In this document: piece by piece, positions 11,733 through 23,292 of the stretch
How the letters are laid out: each line of letters opens with the position of its first letter
How positions within the stretch are numbered: the first letter of the stretch is position 1
NCBI GenBank assembly: GCA_023935145.1
Contig: CM043700.1
Span: 100,358,400 to 100,422,399 of the forward strand
Length of the DNA: 64,000 nucleotides
Direction of reading: 5' to 3'
DNA from: Bretschneidera sinensis
Taxonomy: Eukaryota; Streptophyta; Magnoliopsida; Brassicales; Akaniaceae
Notes under the pieces: model-generated
Told to the model about the DNA's origin: nothing
Databases searched by the model: none
The model's input: the letters and a program-made list of their open reading frames with translations, nothing else
Position numbers and translations under genes: made by a program

Positions 11733-12574
11733 TATTGGTATTTGTCTAAGGATTAAATGGTTGGAAGAGGAGCTTCAGTAGCCTGGTGTGCGCCACGGCC
11801 TCCAGCATGAAGGATGTTCTGGAGAAGCCTTGCCCAGGTGTGTGCCACGATATAGGGTGGTGTGCGCCACGACGCCCAGTACCTAGATGTTGTGTGCCTT
11901 GTTATGCGTCGCGGCTAGCCTTGTTCTGGGCCGCGGCTCCAGGTACACCTGATGTTAATTTTCAGTATTCTTCTCTTGGTACGTGGGGCTTGATTAAAAT
12001 GCACAGGATCACTTAGACTTGTTGGAGGGCGATGATTGATTGGTTCTCAAGATCTAAGGGTTGAGATTGACTCCAAGATTGGTTCAAGAAGTTGGTGCAC
12101 TATATAAAGGGTCATCTAGCTTCAATCAAGAATAGAAGATCATTATACAAGAGAATTCAAGTGCAAGTGTGAGAGTGCAAAGACACAAAACACAAGAGAG
12201 GCACTAGAATAGATCTCATTCAAGAGTGGTTGGGATTGAGAGATAGCATACAATAAGAAGGGTTCAAGGGCTTTGTAATTGGAATTTTCTTGGGGAAAAT
12301 TCCAGGGAAACACTTAGTTCTTATCTCTTTCTTTTCTCTTCTTTCATATATCAAGAACAAGAGGGTTCTTGAGGAGGTGTTACTGTAATTGTAAGAACTC
12401 ATTGATTTAGTGCAGAGAGCTCAGAGTAGCTCACGGGGACGTAGGCATTTGCAGAACGTCGATAACAATTGCTTGTGTTCTTTCTTTGATTGGTTTGTTT
12501 TTGTTCATTACAAGTCATTCTAGACTTGGGTGTTTGGAAGATCACCACTTGGACATCTTGATGTGATTTCCAAC
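11733..12574 (+). repeat. COP-1 left (5') LTR
   Basis: It runs from TATTGGTATTTGTCTAAGG, with the terminal TG changed to TA, to TTTCCAACA, 842 bp. It matches the LTRs at 27188 and 52922 in order: a GC-rich block with GTGTGCGCCACGGCC words (11788-11945), AAAATGCACAGGATCACTTAG, a TATA box at 12101 (TATATAAAGG), and AGCTCACGGGGACGTAGGCA near the end. Confidence 0.85.
12100..12110 (+). promoter_or_regulatory. TATA box of COP-1 LTR
   Basis: CTATATAAAGGG sits in the middle of the LTR at the place expected for the U3/R boundary. The same position carries CTGTATAAAGGG in the right LTR (about 27602) and TATATATAAAAGGG in the solo LTR (about 53343). RNA start sites would lie about 25-35 bp downstream. 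Confidence 0.6.
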
Positions 12575-12575
12575 A

Positions 12576-12588
12576 GTTGTATCAGAGT
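12576..12588 (+). other. COP-1 primer-binding site (tRNA-iMet type)
   Basis: TTGTATCAGAGTT follows the LTR end by 1 bp. It resembles TGGTATCAGAGC, the usual Ty1/copia site complementary to initiator tRNA-Met, with a mismatch near each end. Confidence 0.75.
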
Positions 12589-12796
12589 TTATACAGTTGG
12601 GTATCGGAGCAAGGAGACAAGAATCAAAGGTCAACTTATTGGGTGATTCAAGAACGGTGCTGGGATCAAGATCTGATTGGGTTCTTAAGGGTGATTCAAG
12701 AACGGTGTTGGGATCAAGAATTGATCGAGTTCTTGAGATTTAGAAGTTGGAAAGCAATTGTGGGTGCTGTATAAATCTTGGGATTTTCTCCACAGG

Positions 12797-12990
12797 ATGG
12801 GTTGAAATTTCATTGTTGAGAAGTTTGATGGAAAGGGAGACTTTGCCCTTTGGAAGAAAAAAATCAAAGCGATTCTTATGCAACAAAAGGTGGACTTGGC
12901 TATTGGAGAAGATGATGATTTTCCAGCAAGTATCACGGAGGTCCAACGGATTGAGATGAAGAAGATGGCGTATAGCACCATATTTCTGCA
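12797..12990 (+). pseudogene. gag: COP-1 gag, N-terminal fragment
   Basis: After the ATG at 12797 the correct frame reads through one stop at the third codon and then gives EKFDGKGDFALWKKKIKAIL and MKKMAYSTIFLH, the classic copia Gag N-terminus. About 65 codons remain. The frame is cut at 12990, where the ATH-2 LTR begins. The rest of gag is not found on the far side of the insertion. Confidence 0.85.
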
Positions 12991-14473
12991 TGGTGAGAGT
13001 TATAAAATGCATCTTAACAGTACTTAATTGTTATCATTTTAGGGTTGATCTAGGTTTTAATTGCACTTTTATACGTTAACAACTCTAAAGTATCATTCTT
13101 GGATCATTGATCTATTTCGGTGCATTTTCAGGTACTTTAAGCTCAAAAGAGGAGGAAAATTTATCATTGCTTGAAGCACAAAGACTCGAGGCATACTGGA
13201 GTGAAGGAATGCTTCCAGAAGGATAAGATAGAGGGCTTAAAAGAGCAACAGCTGCTGCCTGCACTGGAAAAGAGTTTCACTAAATTTCCAGAATTGCCCG
13301 TACAGATCAATCATCTTTGCAACTTAAAATGTATTGATACAAGAAGAACCAGTAGATGAGCCATATATTCTTAGAAAGATCCGGAAGTCTATTTTCTGGA
13401 GAATTTTATGGTTAATAAAAATGATTTTTCTAGAGAAAGTTATGGCAGTTTAAGTAGACAAATGTCAGGCTGTGTGGGCTGTGCGGGATTTCAACATGAA
13501 GGGCATGTGAAGGCCTAAATCCCACATCCCACATCGGTTAGAAACACATTTCTATATCTCACATCCCACATCGGATTGGAAACACATTGCACTCGTGGTA
13601 TTTGCCTATATAAGACTCACTCCACTTCAGCTTTAAGGATGATCGGAGAATCTGAGATCATCAAAAAGTGAATCTAGAGGGCCCTTAGGAGGAATCTGAA
13701 GTACTTTTGGAGGGCAAGCTGAGGAATCGCCGAAGCTTTCGCGATGATCGTTGAGAGGCCAGAGGCAACTCGAGGACGCATGAGCCCCATGCCCGGCTAG
13801 TCTCTAAGCAAGGCGAATGGATGAATCCCTAGGTGTAGTTGTTCTTATTTTCCTTAATTTGATTCAGTTTTAGTTTGGTATTATTTTCATTAAACATTGT
13901 TATGTTTTATTCTTTAATTTAATTAGTAGATTTCTTATTAGTCCGATGATTGCATGCTTCTTTTCCATATAAGTCTAGTCATGCTCTTCTTATGTGTCTT
14001 TGTTTGGGTGTGATTGAGTCTGGTAGATCTCTTTTATAGATTTGTCTATTGCTGCAGTATTGTCATTTAGATATATCGTCGTCTTTTGATAATTTATAAG
14101 TTAGGTCATGTGTGCTTGAAAGTAAAGAATAATTCATATCAATTACATTAGGGTTTATACATGCGCTTTAATTGAATATTTGCCGAATGCCTGTTTGGGA
14201 TGTGAAACTTGCAATCGAGATAAAAACAACTGAATCAAGTTAAGATTAGGGCAATGAACCTAGGGAGGATTTTCGAAACCTTTTTGTTTCTTTATTATAT
14301 TATCCATCAATTATTTACACAATTTTCACACAATCAACAATTCAGATTTTGTCACTTTAACTTTTATCGTTTGTGTTGAGGTTTACACCTTCTTTTGTAA
14401 TTAGTTTGTTTCCCTGTGGAATCGACACCCCAAAGCTATACTACAATACCACGTTATGTTTTGGGCGTAATCA
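12991..14473 (+). repeat. ATH-2 5' LTR
   Basis: It starts TGGTGAGAGTTATAAAATGC and ends GGGCGTAATCA, 1483 bp. The first 270 bp match the LTRs at 1434 and 63629. From about 13257 (AGAGTTTCACTAAATTTCC) it matches the ATH-3 LTR in inverse orientation at about 22060-22480. TCCCACATCGG occurs twice (about 13525 and 13565), and a TATA box follows at 13605. The end matches the ATH-1 LTR. It is thus a mosaic of two related LTR families, or represents their common ancestor. Confidence 0.88.
13605..13614 (+). promoter_or_regulatory. TATA box of ATH-2 LTR
   Basis: CCTATATAAGACTC occurs mid-LTR, downstream of duplicated TCCCACATCGG words. The ATH-3 LTR has the same arrangement on the other strand. Confidence 0.6.
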
Positions 14474-14478
14474 AATTT

Positions 14479-14496
14479 TGGCACCGTTGCCGGGGA
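14479..14496 (+). other. ATH-2 primer-binding site (tRNA-Asp type)
   Basis: TGGCACCGTTGCCGGGGA matches 17 of 18 positions of the tRNA-Asp complement. It starts 5 bp after the LTR end, so it fixes the LTR boundary and orientation. Confidence 0.88.
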
Positions 14497-14672
14497 AACA
14501 CACTTAAATACAAAGAAGATTGTCAACTTTTGACATGACGGTAGAAGAGTTGTAAATAGTCTTTTTTGTCATCAGCTGTAAAGGTGGTAACTTCGTTCAT
14601 TCTTTTAGCTTACTGAATTAATTTAATTTATTTTATTTTTTATATAGTATTTTTATTATTTTGTGATCTTGC

Positions 14673-15655
14673 ATGCCCAGATATAGAGACACTTTGGGTA
14701 GATTTGCTTGTAGGCCTCTGCTAGAGTCAGGATTAAACTTTTTAAACACTTTATTTGATAATCCATCTCCTTCCGAGTCTGATAGTGAAACCTCGCCTAG
14801 ATCAACCTATAGTGGAAACCCAAGTGAGAATTTAGAGGATTTTGTTAACATGGCCGATAACTTTAATGAGAATGTTGCTAGGACACTTCAAGATTACCTC
14901 CACCCTACACGCACAGCCACACCATCATGCATCATATTTCCAGCCAGTACTTGCCAATTAGATCTTAAACAAGGGATGATTCAATTACTCCCTACATTTC
15001 ATGGCTTGGATAATGAAAACCCATATGTGCACGTTAGAGAGTCTGAGGAAGTAGTCGCGACTTTTTATAGTCAAGATAAAACCGATGACATTGTGAGGCT
15101 TAAGTTCTTTCCTTTCGCTTTGAAGGATAGATCTAAGAGTTGGCTATACTCACTAAGACCACGATCAATTGGGTCATGGACTGAGATGACTCGGTTTTTC
15201 TTTAACAATTACTTTCCCCAACATAAGACCAACACTTTGAAAAGGTAAATCTCCACCTTTGCACAGAAGGATAGTGAGACCTTATATCAGTCTTAGGAGA
15301 GATTTAACGAGTTATTGAGTATGTGCCCTCACCATGGGTATGAGAACTGGCGCTTGGTGAGCTATTTTTATGAGGGACTTACATATAGAGAACACTAATT
15401 CGTTGAGATGATGTGTAATGGTGAATTTTTGGAGAAAGATCTTGATGAGGCCATAGAGTACCTCAATGAGCTTGCTGAAAAAGCTCACACTTGGACTGGA
15501 CCTAGTGCTACTGAAAGCACAAATAGGTCACGACCTATAGGGAACCCAAATGGTGGTGGAATTTACCATCTTAGGGAAGAAAATAACCTTAAGGCCAAGG
15601 TCGAGATGCTCACTAGGGAACTAGAGGTGTTAAAGACTAAGGGCTTAAAGCCAAC
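14673..15655 (+). pseudogene. gag: ATH-2 gag, truncated
   Basis: The ATG at 14673 gives MPRYRDTLGRFACRPLL. The core contains SENLEDFVNMADNFNENVAR, GMIQLLPTFHGLDNENPYVH and WLYSLRPRSIGSW, closely related to ATH-1 gag. Stops lie at 15246, about 15294 and about 15399. The same frame continues through EKAHTWTGPSATES to VLKTKG. ATH-1 carries its CCHC knuckle about 25 residues further on, but here the sequence turns into inverted integrase DNA, so the knuckle is missing. Capsid role is as in ATH-1. Confidence 0.85.
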
Positions 15656-16811
15656 ACAAGAATGGTTTTAGCCTTTGTCCATTGACCTTGAAAGTGTTAC
15701 CATTCTTTGGATCCTCAATCTCGATGGCCTCATGAGGAAAAACCGATCGAATAATAAATAGGCCTGTCCATCGAGATTTGAGCTTGCCTAGAAAAAGATA
15801 CAGGCGTGAGTTGTAAAGAAGAACTTTTTGACCCGGCTTAAAAGCTCGTCTCAAAATGTTTTGGTCATGAGTCTTCTTCATTTGTGCCTTGTATGACCGT
15901 GCACACTCATATGCATCATTCCGTAGCTCCTCTAATTCATTGAGTTGGAGCTTCCTTTGTGAGCCAGCCTTGGAAAGATTGAAGTTTAGCTGCTTAATAG
16001 CCCAATACGGACGATGCTCTAATTCTACCGGAAGGTGACATGCCTTTCCGTACACAATACAATAGGGAGACATGCCAATTGGCGTCTTGAAGGCTGTCCG
16101 ATATGCCCATAGTGCATCAGTCAATCGCAGGAGACCAATCCTTTCTACTAGGGTTCACAGTCTTCTCCAAAATTTGCTTGATCTCGCGATTGGAAATTTC
16201 CACTTGGCCACTCGTCTGAGGGTGATACGGGGTGGCAACCTTGTGTGTAGTGAAATACTTCTTCATCAACTGCTCAAAAATCCGGTTGCAAAAGTTTTTA
16301 CCTCCATCACTTATGACTGCTCGAGGCGTACCAAAACGAGCAAAGATAGTGTCCTTCAAAAACTGGACCACACCTCTGTGGTCATTGGTCTTGCATGCAA
16401 CGGCCTCCACCCATTTGGACAGATAGTCCACAACAACCAGAATGTACAGGTAGCCAAAGGAGTTTGGGAACGGTCCCAAAAAATCAATACCCACACGGCA
16501 AAAATCTCAACAATCAGGATAGGGTTGAGGGGCATCATATTCTTCCTAGAAAGTCTCCCTAGCTTTTGGCAACGCTCACAAGATACATAGTAGGTGTGAG
16601 AGTCTCGAAACAGAGTAGGCCAATAGAATCCACACTGCAAAATCTTCGCAGCGGTCTTTTTAACACTGAAATGGCCTCCACAAGCATGATTATGACAAAA
16701 GGTGATGATATTAGATTGGTCATGCTCAGGAATACATCTTCTGATGATCTGATCGGGACAATACTTGAACAGGTAAGGATCATCCCAGAAAAAATGTTTT
16801 ACCATGGCCAA
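15656..16811 (-). pseudogene. pol: ATH-3 integrase
   Basis: From 16811 downward the frame shows CPDQIIRRCIPEHD, a zinc-binding module GGHFSVKKTAAKIL with CERCQKLG, and the catalytic core with Asp in [10 protein letters not shown] (16494), Asp in [12 protein letters not shown] and Glu in [12 protein letters not shown]. All three DDE residues are present. A frameshift near 16120 moves reading to 16124-15645, which gives [19 protein letters not shown] and the C-terminal VNGQRLKPF. Another frame change lies near 16490. The last codons before the junction with ATH-2 read KPFL, normally the very end of pol. Confidence 0.88.
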
Positions 16812-18701
16812 AAACTTTGATTTATCTTGTCACTCCCAATGTAAAGGCGTTTGACCGGTGACAAGATAGTTCACTATATCAGCAAACCATGACGCGGGAC
16901 TGTGAGCAATATGCATCAATTTCCCATCAGGAAATGTCTCAGAAATAGGAGTGGCGGTCTTAGTGAAATCCACAATCAATCTAGACAAATGGTCCACCAC
17001 CACATTTTCGGAACCTTTCTTATCCCGAATCTCTATGTCGAACTCTTGAAGTAGCAAGATCCATCGGATAAGACGAGATTTAGCATCTTTTTTAGAGAAA
17101 AGATACTTCAATGCTATATGGTCCGAGTAGATAATGACTTCTAGATCCTAACAAGTAAGATCTGAACTTGTCTAATGCAAAAACGACTGCTAGCAACTCC
17201 TTCTCAGTGGTAGAGTAATTGAGTTGTGCGTCATTTAGAGTTCGAAATAGATAACATGGGGAAGTTTATCAACACGCTGCCCCAAAACAACTCCAACAGC
17301 ATAGTCTGATACGACACACATAATCTCAAAAGGCACACCCCAGTTGGTTGGCTGAATAATGGGTGTGGACGTCAGAATCTTCTTCAGATCCCTAAATGCT
17401 TTCTTACAGTCTTCATCAAAGACAAATGGGGCATCCTTCAACAATAACTTGCACAAAGGCCTGGTGATCTTGCTGAAATTTTGGATAAATCGCCTGTAGA
17501 AGCTTGCATGGCCCAGAAAAGATCGAACCTCCTTCACCGTATGTAGGGGTGGAAGATTGGAAATCAGGTCCACCTTCACTTTGTCGACCTCAATCCCCTG
17601 ATGAGATATGACATGCCCCAGTACAATACCTTACTTAACCATAAAATGGCACTTCTCCCAATTAAGCACTAAGTTCTTCTCCTTGCACAGCACTAAAACC
17701 AAAGTGAGACAGTGCAAGCACTCCTCAAATGTTGAACCGAAGATGGAGAAGTCATCCATGAAAATCTCTAAGAGCCGCTCTACCATGTCAGAGAATATAC
17801 TGACCATGCACCACTGAAATGTAGCGGGTGCATTGCATAACCCAAAGGGCATGCGATGGTAGGCGAATGTCCCAAAAAGAAAGGTAAATGTCGTCTTCTC
17901 CTGATCTTCGGGGTCTACGAGGACCTAGTTATATCCAGAATAACCATCCAAAAAGCAATAATACTCGTGCCCAGCCAAACACTCCACCATCTGATCAATA
18001 AATGGGAGTGGAAAATGATCATTCCTTGTGGCAGCGTTCAGTTTACGGTAGTCTATACACACTCTCCACCCTGACTGAACACGAGTTGGCACCAACTCAT
18101 CGTCCTTATTCTTCACTACCGTTAATCTAGCTTGCTTGGGCACGACATGAATCGGGCTCACCCACTTGCTATTAGAGATGGGATAAATGATCCCTGTATC
18201 TAACAGCTTAATTAGTTCTACCCTCATAACCTTTTGCATAGCTGGGTTGAGCCTTCTTTGTGGCTCCCTCGATGGCTTGGCATTCTCCTCCAAATGTATC
18301 TTATGCATTACCAACAAGAGGCTGATTCCCTTAATATCCTCTATAGTCCAGCCGATAGCTTCCTTGTGCTCTCTTAAGACATCTAATAATTTCTCCTCTT
18401 GAGCCTCAACCAAATCTGAAGCTATAATCACAGGCAAACAATCTGCTGGACCTAGGAACTTATACTTAAGATTATCTGGTAAAGGCTTAAGTTCCTTCTT
18501 GGGGGGTTCAGGTGCTGCAGTCTCTTCTGTCTTATTGCTCTCCTTAGGAGGAAACTCTAAAATGGCATTCGCTTGCTCGAGTAACTTATCTAAATCCAAA
18601 TCCTCTTCAAATTGAGCAAAGCATGCCTCCAGGGGGTCCTCAATGCTTGATTCATTCATAGTCTCCTCAAGAATCTCCTCTATCAAGCATACATTTCTCA
18701 C
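16812..18701 (-). pseudogene. pol: ATH-3 reverse transcriptase and RNase H
   Basis: From 18701 downward: a linker with LKYKFLGPADCLPVIIASDL, then RT with WRVCIDYRKLNAATRNDHFP and FLDGYSGYN near 17930 (first catalytic Asp intact). After a stop come MPFGLCNAPATFQWCM and IFMDDFSIFG (second catalytic pair intact, about 17760). Then SFLGHASFYRRFIQNF and RNase H pieces FEIMCVVSDYAVGVVLGQ, where the usual catalytic Asp is Val, and [16 protein letters not shown] to VVDHLSRL. Breaks lie near 17925, 17631, 17235 and 17111. It is better preserved than ATH-1 RT but still dead. Confidence 0.88.
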
Positions 18702-19582
18702 TCATCATATTCCAGTGGTTGCCTAGTGATATCAAAGATATTCAACTCCACTGTCATATTTCTGAAGGAAATCTTCATCACCCCTGTCCTACAATTGATC
18801 AGGGCGTTAGCCGTGGCTAAGAATGGTCGCCCTAGAATAACCAGTATCTAAATCCCTACATTTTGAACAGGCTCTGTGTCAAGCACAATAAAATCCATGG
18901 GGAAATAGAACTTATCCACTTTTATCAAAACATCCTCAACTACTCCTCGTGGTATCTTCACTGACCTGTTGGCTAATTAAAGCGTCGTGGATGTGGGCTT
19001 CAATTCTCCTAACCCCAACTGCAAATAGACTGAGTAGGGTAGAAGATTCACACTAGCTCCTAGATCCAAAAAGGCCCTCTCAATATGGCTGACTCCTATC
19101 GTGCAAGAGATAACAGGACACCTTGGGTCCTTATACTTGATGGGTAGCTTATACTGAAGGATTAAGCTCACCTGCATGGTTAAAAATGCCTTCTTCAGGA
19201 CATTCATCCTCCTCTTGATAGTGATAAAGTTCTTTAAAAACTTGGCATATGACGGTACTTGATGGATGGCGTCCAAAAATGGGATATTGATTTGGACCTG
19301 CTTGAATACCTCCAAAATTTCCTTATACTTCCCTCCTTTCTTGTGCGCGTGTAATCTCTTAGGGTAAGGCACTTTAGGTACAAACGACTTAGGAGGGTCC
19401 TTCACAGTAGGTGTGGCTGTAGATGGCTCAACATCTATCTTCTCATTGTTGGCACTTCCTTGCCCTTGCTGCATAACAGAGTTCTCTTCCACTCGATTGT
19501 CCACTTGTCTCCCAGACCTCAATGTGACAATCGATTGCACTTGTTCCTCCCCGTGCATAGGATTCGATGAATTTCCAACCAC
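18702..19582 (-). pseudogene. pol: ATH-3 aspartic protease region
   Basis: The frame from 19582 downward contains the linker PFLDAIHQVPSYAKFLKN and the protease active site ERAFLDLGASVNLLPYSVYL at about 19080-19020. It continues after a stop near 18977 through remnants of the ILGRPFLATANALINC signature at about 18800-18840. D-L-G-A-S is the family's usual active-site form. It would process Gag-Pol in the particle. Confidence 0.82.
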
Positions 19583-19585
19583 AAA

Positions 19586-21083
19586 CTATCCTTTCGGGTT
19601 GGGTATGGGCTGACTGGGGAGCTTTCCCTTCTCTCTTTCACCCAAGTGACTTACAATTTGCCCTATTTGACTCTCTAGTTTGGCAATTGCTTGGGTGTTT
19701 ACCATTATTGCACTCCTTACATCGCTTATGGATTGGCCAGTCATCTTCATGAACTCCTTAAGGGTGTCCTCTAGTGACTGTGAAACTGGCGCTGGCGTTT
19801 GAGTGGGAGCTTGGTAAGCAGGTGATGGTACTGGATGGGCAGAGCAACCATGACTAGGAATTTGTGGGGCAAATTCGGGAGGGTATTGATTTTGAGCATG
19901 ATGCGGAGCTCCTCGCTGATTCATTAATTAGCTCTGCTTCCATGAAAAATTTGGGTGGTTCTACCACCCTGGATTGTACGTCTAGGAGTAAGATCCATTT
20001 GACTGCCTTCGATAGTCATTGAAAGCATTCACTTGTTCCATAGGATACTCGGCAAAAACCGGTATTGATGGAAAATTCTGAGCTAGATGCATGGGACTAG
20101 CACAGATGGAACAGCTATCAACATTGAATGTGTTAGCAGAATTGATGGATTGGCCCACAGCGAGAGCATCAATCTTCTTAGTGAGAGCATCTAACTTTAT
20201 CCTCAAGTCAGCTTCCTCCCTAACCTCATAGATGCCTCCTTTCTTAGGAGCACGAATGGACTTATCTCGACAGCTTGAAAAATTCCACTGCTGCGAGTTG
20301 TCGGACAACTTATCCAATGCCTTGTATGCTTCCTCCCCCGTCAGACTCAAGAATGCCCCCCATTCATAGACTCGATCATGCTATGGTTGGGTTAAGTCAA
20401 CTCTTGGTAGAAGAACTAAACGAGTCTCCATTTTTCATATCCATGTGGAGGGCATTTGATCAGTAACGCTTTGAAGCGCTCCCAGCTCTCATAAAACTTT
20501 TTATCCTCATCCTAAGTTAAAGAACTAATCTCCTTTCGGCACTCATTCACTCTAGACATTGGGAAAAACTTGTGATAAAATTTGCTAAGCAGATTTCTCA
20601 AGATGTAATAGACTCGGGCGTGTTGGAATCCAACCATGCCCTATCTCTATAGTGAAGAGAAAAAGGGAAAAGTCGAAGATGGACTGACTCCTCAGAGAAG
20701 TTCTGGAACTTGAATGTGGCACAAATATCTTTGAACTTCTTCACATGACTATAAGGATTTTTAAGATCTAAGCCATGAAATGAGGGTAGGAGTTGGATGA
20801 CATGTGGCTTTAAGCCAAAATGGGTGGCATTGGTAGGTGGCAACACTATACAAGAAGACGAGTTAGTCGCAACGGGTGCAAACAAATCCCTAAGAGATGT
20901 AGTGGAGTCCACGTTCCAAGCTATAGGTTGGTCTACACGTTCCGGATGATTTGTATTCTTAAAATTTTCTCCCATCTCAACTGTCTCTCTTTCAACTAGT
21001 GCTCTTTTCTGTCTCCTAAGAGTTCTTTCTAAGTCGGGATCTAAATGTATCAAATCTAAATTCAGGGATCTCCGACCAAGCAT
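19586..21083 (-). pseudogene. gag: ATH-3 gag
   Basis: I start at the ATG at 21083 (MLGRRSLNLDLIHLD), because the longer frame to 21113 begins at TTG. The core reads FGLKPHVIQLLPSFHGLDLK, HVKKFKDICATFKFQNFSEE and LRLFPFSLHYRDRAW. It is interrupted near 20598. After a disrupted 250-bp stretch it resumes at 20350 with LTGEEAYKALDKLSDNSQQW. The zinc knuckle reads CSICASPMHLAQNF, so the last Cys is Phe. A Pro/Gln-rich tail with QIGQIVSHLGEREKGKLPSQ follows. It is a different gag subfamily from ATH-1/2. Confidence 0.85.
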
Positions 21084-21355
21084 ACACCGCACAAAAAGCA
21101 CTAAAATAAACAAACCAGCAGAAACTACAGACTAAAATAGAGTAAATGCACAAACACACTACTCACAAAATGAGCCAAGAAAAATTTGCAAAATTTTTTT
21201 TTTAATTTTTAATTGTTTAGTTTTTTATTAAACAATGCAAATAGAAACAAATAAAATAAAATAAAATTGCCAAAAAGAAAAATAAAACAAACAATGCTAA
21301 CTAACTAGTAGAAAGATAAAATTAATTTAGACAAAAATTTCATAAACAAAACAAT
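21084..21355 (-). other. ATH-3 leader between primer site and gag
   Basis: Non-coding 5' UTR of about 270 bp. On the + strand it is strongly A-rich (AATAAAATAAAATAAAATTG near 21250), so the element RNA leader is U-rich. No ORF, no hairpin I can support. Confidence 0.6.
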
Positions 21356-21373
21356 TCCTCGGCAACGGCGCCA
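21356..21373 (-). other. ATH-3 primer-binding site (tRNA-Asp type)
   Basis: On the + strand TCCTCGGCAACGGCGCCA is present, 17 of 18 positions identical to the tRNA-Asp 3' end itself. The primer site is therefore on the minus strand. It fixes the element's orientation and lies 6 bp from the LTR edge. Confidence 0.9.
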
Positions 21374-21379
21374 AAAACT

Positions 21380-22579
21380 TGTTATGAGTTTTAAATTACT
21401 CCCAAGCGCATGAGTCGTTTGCAATATAGTGTTGTGCAAGTGCGAGGTCAAATCCATAAGGAATTGCGTAGTGAAAATATAATTTTATATAAACTAAACT
21501 TATCTTAACCTAGTTCCGAGTTTTGAATTATATGTTGCAAAACAAATAAAAACTAAACTAAATTGATTTAAAACTAATAATAAAGACACTAAGGTTTCTG
21601 AATCCACCCCACCAAAGTTAAGCATATATCTTCATGTTCTAAAAATAGCCTATCAAAACATTCCATGAATCCAACTTAAAACAAAAAATAACAAATATCC
21701 CAATTAAACCAAAAGCATCCAATGTATCCACTTTTAACAAATCACAAAGGAAATCCAATTTAATCAAAAACAATTTGATGTATCCATCAGATGAAACACA
21801 CGGAATATCCAACAGAACAATTTAAACGCAATCAATCAGAAGATTTTACTCAAATAATTGACAGAACATTTATACTAAAAAAACATCAAAATTGTATAAA
21901 CAAATATGAAATTATTATGACAAACAACGGTGAGGCTTCATCTTCAACCTTAGTTGAAGATTTTAGCCACTCATAATCATAAAACTAGAGTTCATAATAA
22001 AAGTGATAAACATTAAACTAAAAAAATCAGTAAATTAAAACTGACTATACATGGGGAAAATTCCACTTGCTGTTGGGCGGCACTTCCCCACGTGGTAGCA
22101 AAACATTCGGGATCCACCAGAATGCTAGCAGATGTCCACCGGATTACACCAAATGGCACCAGGAATTGCACACTAAATATGAAGCGAAGAGGGGCTTATA
22201 TAGGGAAACATCACAAGTGCAATGTGTTTCCAATCCGATGTGGGATACTGCAGATTCCAGCTTTTGCTCTTTGACCTTTGTCTACTAAAACTGCCATAAC
22301 TTTCTCTAGAAAAATCATTTTATTGATCCACAAAATTCCCCAGAAAATACCAATCCGGATCTTTTCAAGCATGTATGGCTCATCTCCTGGTTCTTCCTGA
22401 ATCAATACAGTTTAATCCTAAAAAATGGCTGATCTGCATGAACAATTCTGGCAATTTAGTGAAACTCCTTTCCAAGCTTGTAAACCTGTAAAACAATGAA
22501 AAACAACTCAAAGTAACAAATTCCTAAGCTAACAAATGTAAATTAAGTAGCTAAAATATGTAATATTTGGCACTCGTCA
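21380..22579 (-). repeat. ATH-3 5' LTR
   Basis: On the minus strand it runs from TGACGAGTGCCAAATATTAC to CTCATAACA, 1200 bp. Its middle matches the ATH-2 LTR (AAAGTTATGGCAGTTTTAGT, CCCACATCGGATTGGAAACA). The TATA box CCCTATATAAGCCCC lies at about 22195-22207 on the minus strand. The right edge abuts ATH-4 gag without any spacer. Confidence 0.88.
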
Positions 22580-23005
22580 TTTAGCATTATCTTTTAAGGA
22601 AAAAGGGAAAAGAATTAACCTGATTCCTTCTTGGTCTAGGCCCTGGATATGCTGGAATTTGCAAAGATCAAAGAACTCTCGAAGGTGCAAATGTGGATCC
22701 TTATTAGGTGTACCCTTAAAGTGAGTCAATGCACTCAATATTTGCGAAGATATGTAGCAGTTGCATTCTGCCTCAGGTTGACATGCAATACATGATGGCT
22801 GCTCAAGGTTCTGTGGGATGAAGGATTGCTTCATCGGTACTCGTGCAGGTGGTTGCTGGTTTTCGAGCTGTTCCGCCATTGGTGCTTCATTCTCGAATTC
22901 TTCTTCGTTCTCCTTGAACTTATTCCTAAGCCTTTGTTGGATGGTTCACTCAAGCTCGGGATCGAGGGGAATGAATGTTGGATGTCGGGATCGAAGTCTG
23001 TGCAT
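22580..23005 (-). pseudogene. gag: ATH-4 gag, N-terminal fragment
   Basis: The ATG at 23005 gives MHRLRSRHPTFIPLDPELE, then a TGA at a position that is Trp in ATH-6. The frame continues through EAPMAEQLENQQPPARVPMK and HLREFFDLCKFQHIQGLDQE to PFSLKDNAK. It is cut there by the ATH-3 LTR; ATH-6 continues with LWYNSLPAVS. The same region in ATH-6 and ATH-5 carries more stops, so this is the best preserved copy of the family's Gag start here. A 128-codon frame on the other strand (22826-23212) is a shadow. Confidence 0.85.
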
Positions 23006-23292
23006 GAATCAGGTAAAACAGCTTTAGTGCAGCAGTTCAACACTGCTGCTCGGGTAACTCTCTGCCCTAATTATGCTCGATTGCACAAGAGGGTTTGCTC
23101 GATTAAAAGTATCACAGAAAGTTCTGTTGATGCCCTGAAACAGAAAAGAAATCGATTAGGGTTTGATAAAAATAAAGATGATAAACAGAAACTTAATTTT
23201 TTTATATTTTAGATAAAAATAAAGTAGAATAAAATAACAACTAATGATGATTAAAGTAAACAAAAATAATTCTAAAAGGAAATTTAGCGTAA

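Larger units (their letters stand above)
12991..15655 (+). mobile_element. ATH-2: 5' part of an Athila-like element inserted in COP-1 gag
   Basis: The fragment has a complete 5' LTR, a good tRNA-Asp primer site and most of gag. Near 15640-15670 the gag reading ends and the opposite strand immediately becomes the C-terminus of the ATH-3 integrase. Pol and the 3' LTR of ATH-2 are missing. The flank left of the LTR is copia gag ending CTGCA, the candidate target-site pentamer. Confidence 0.85.
15656..22579 (-). mobile_element. ATH-3: Athila-like element, inverted, lacking its 3' end
   Basis: Reading the minus strand from 22579: LTR, primer site, gag, protease, RT, RNase H, integrase. The element stops right after the integrase C-terminus. 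No 3' UTR or 3' LTR is present; instead ATH-2 gag begins in the opposite orientation. At its right end the LTR sits inside the gag of ATH-4, so ATH-3 inserted into ATH-4. The pentamer there is TTTAG. The partner pentamer is lost. Confidence 0.88.

Noticed and set aside
15640..15670. A single element with an inverted internal segment
   Set aside because: ATH-2 and ATH-3 gags are of different subfamilies, and each has its own LTR and primer site, so they are two elements joined together.
21356..21373. Possible tRNA-Asp gene because of the CAACGGCGCCA end
   Set aside because: Only 18 nt match, and they sit next to an LTR edge in every case. They are primer-binding sites, not tRNA genes.
22826..23212. 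128-codon + strand frame
   Set aside because: It is antisense to the ATH-4 gag start and leader, which has clear homology to ATH-5 and ATH-6.
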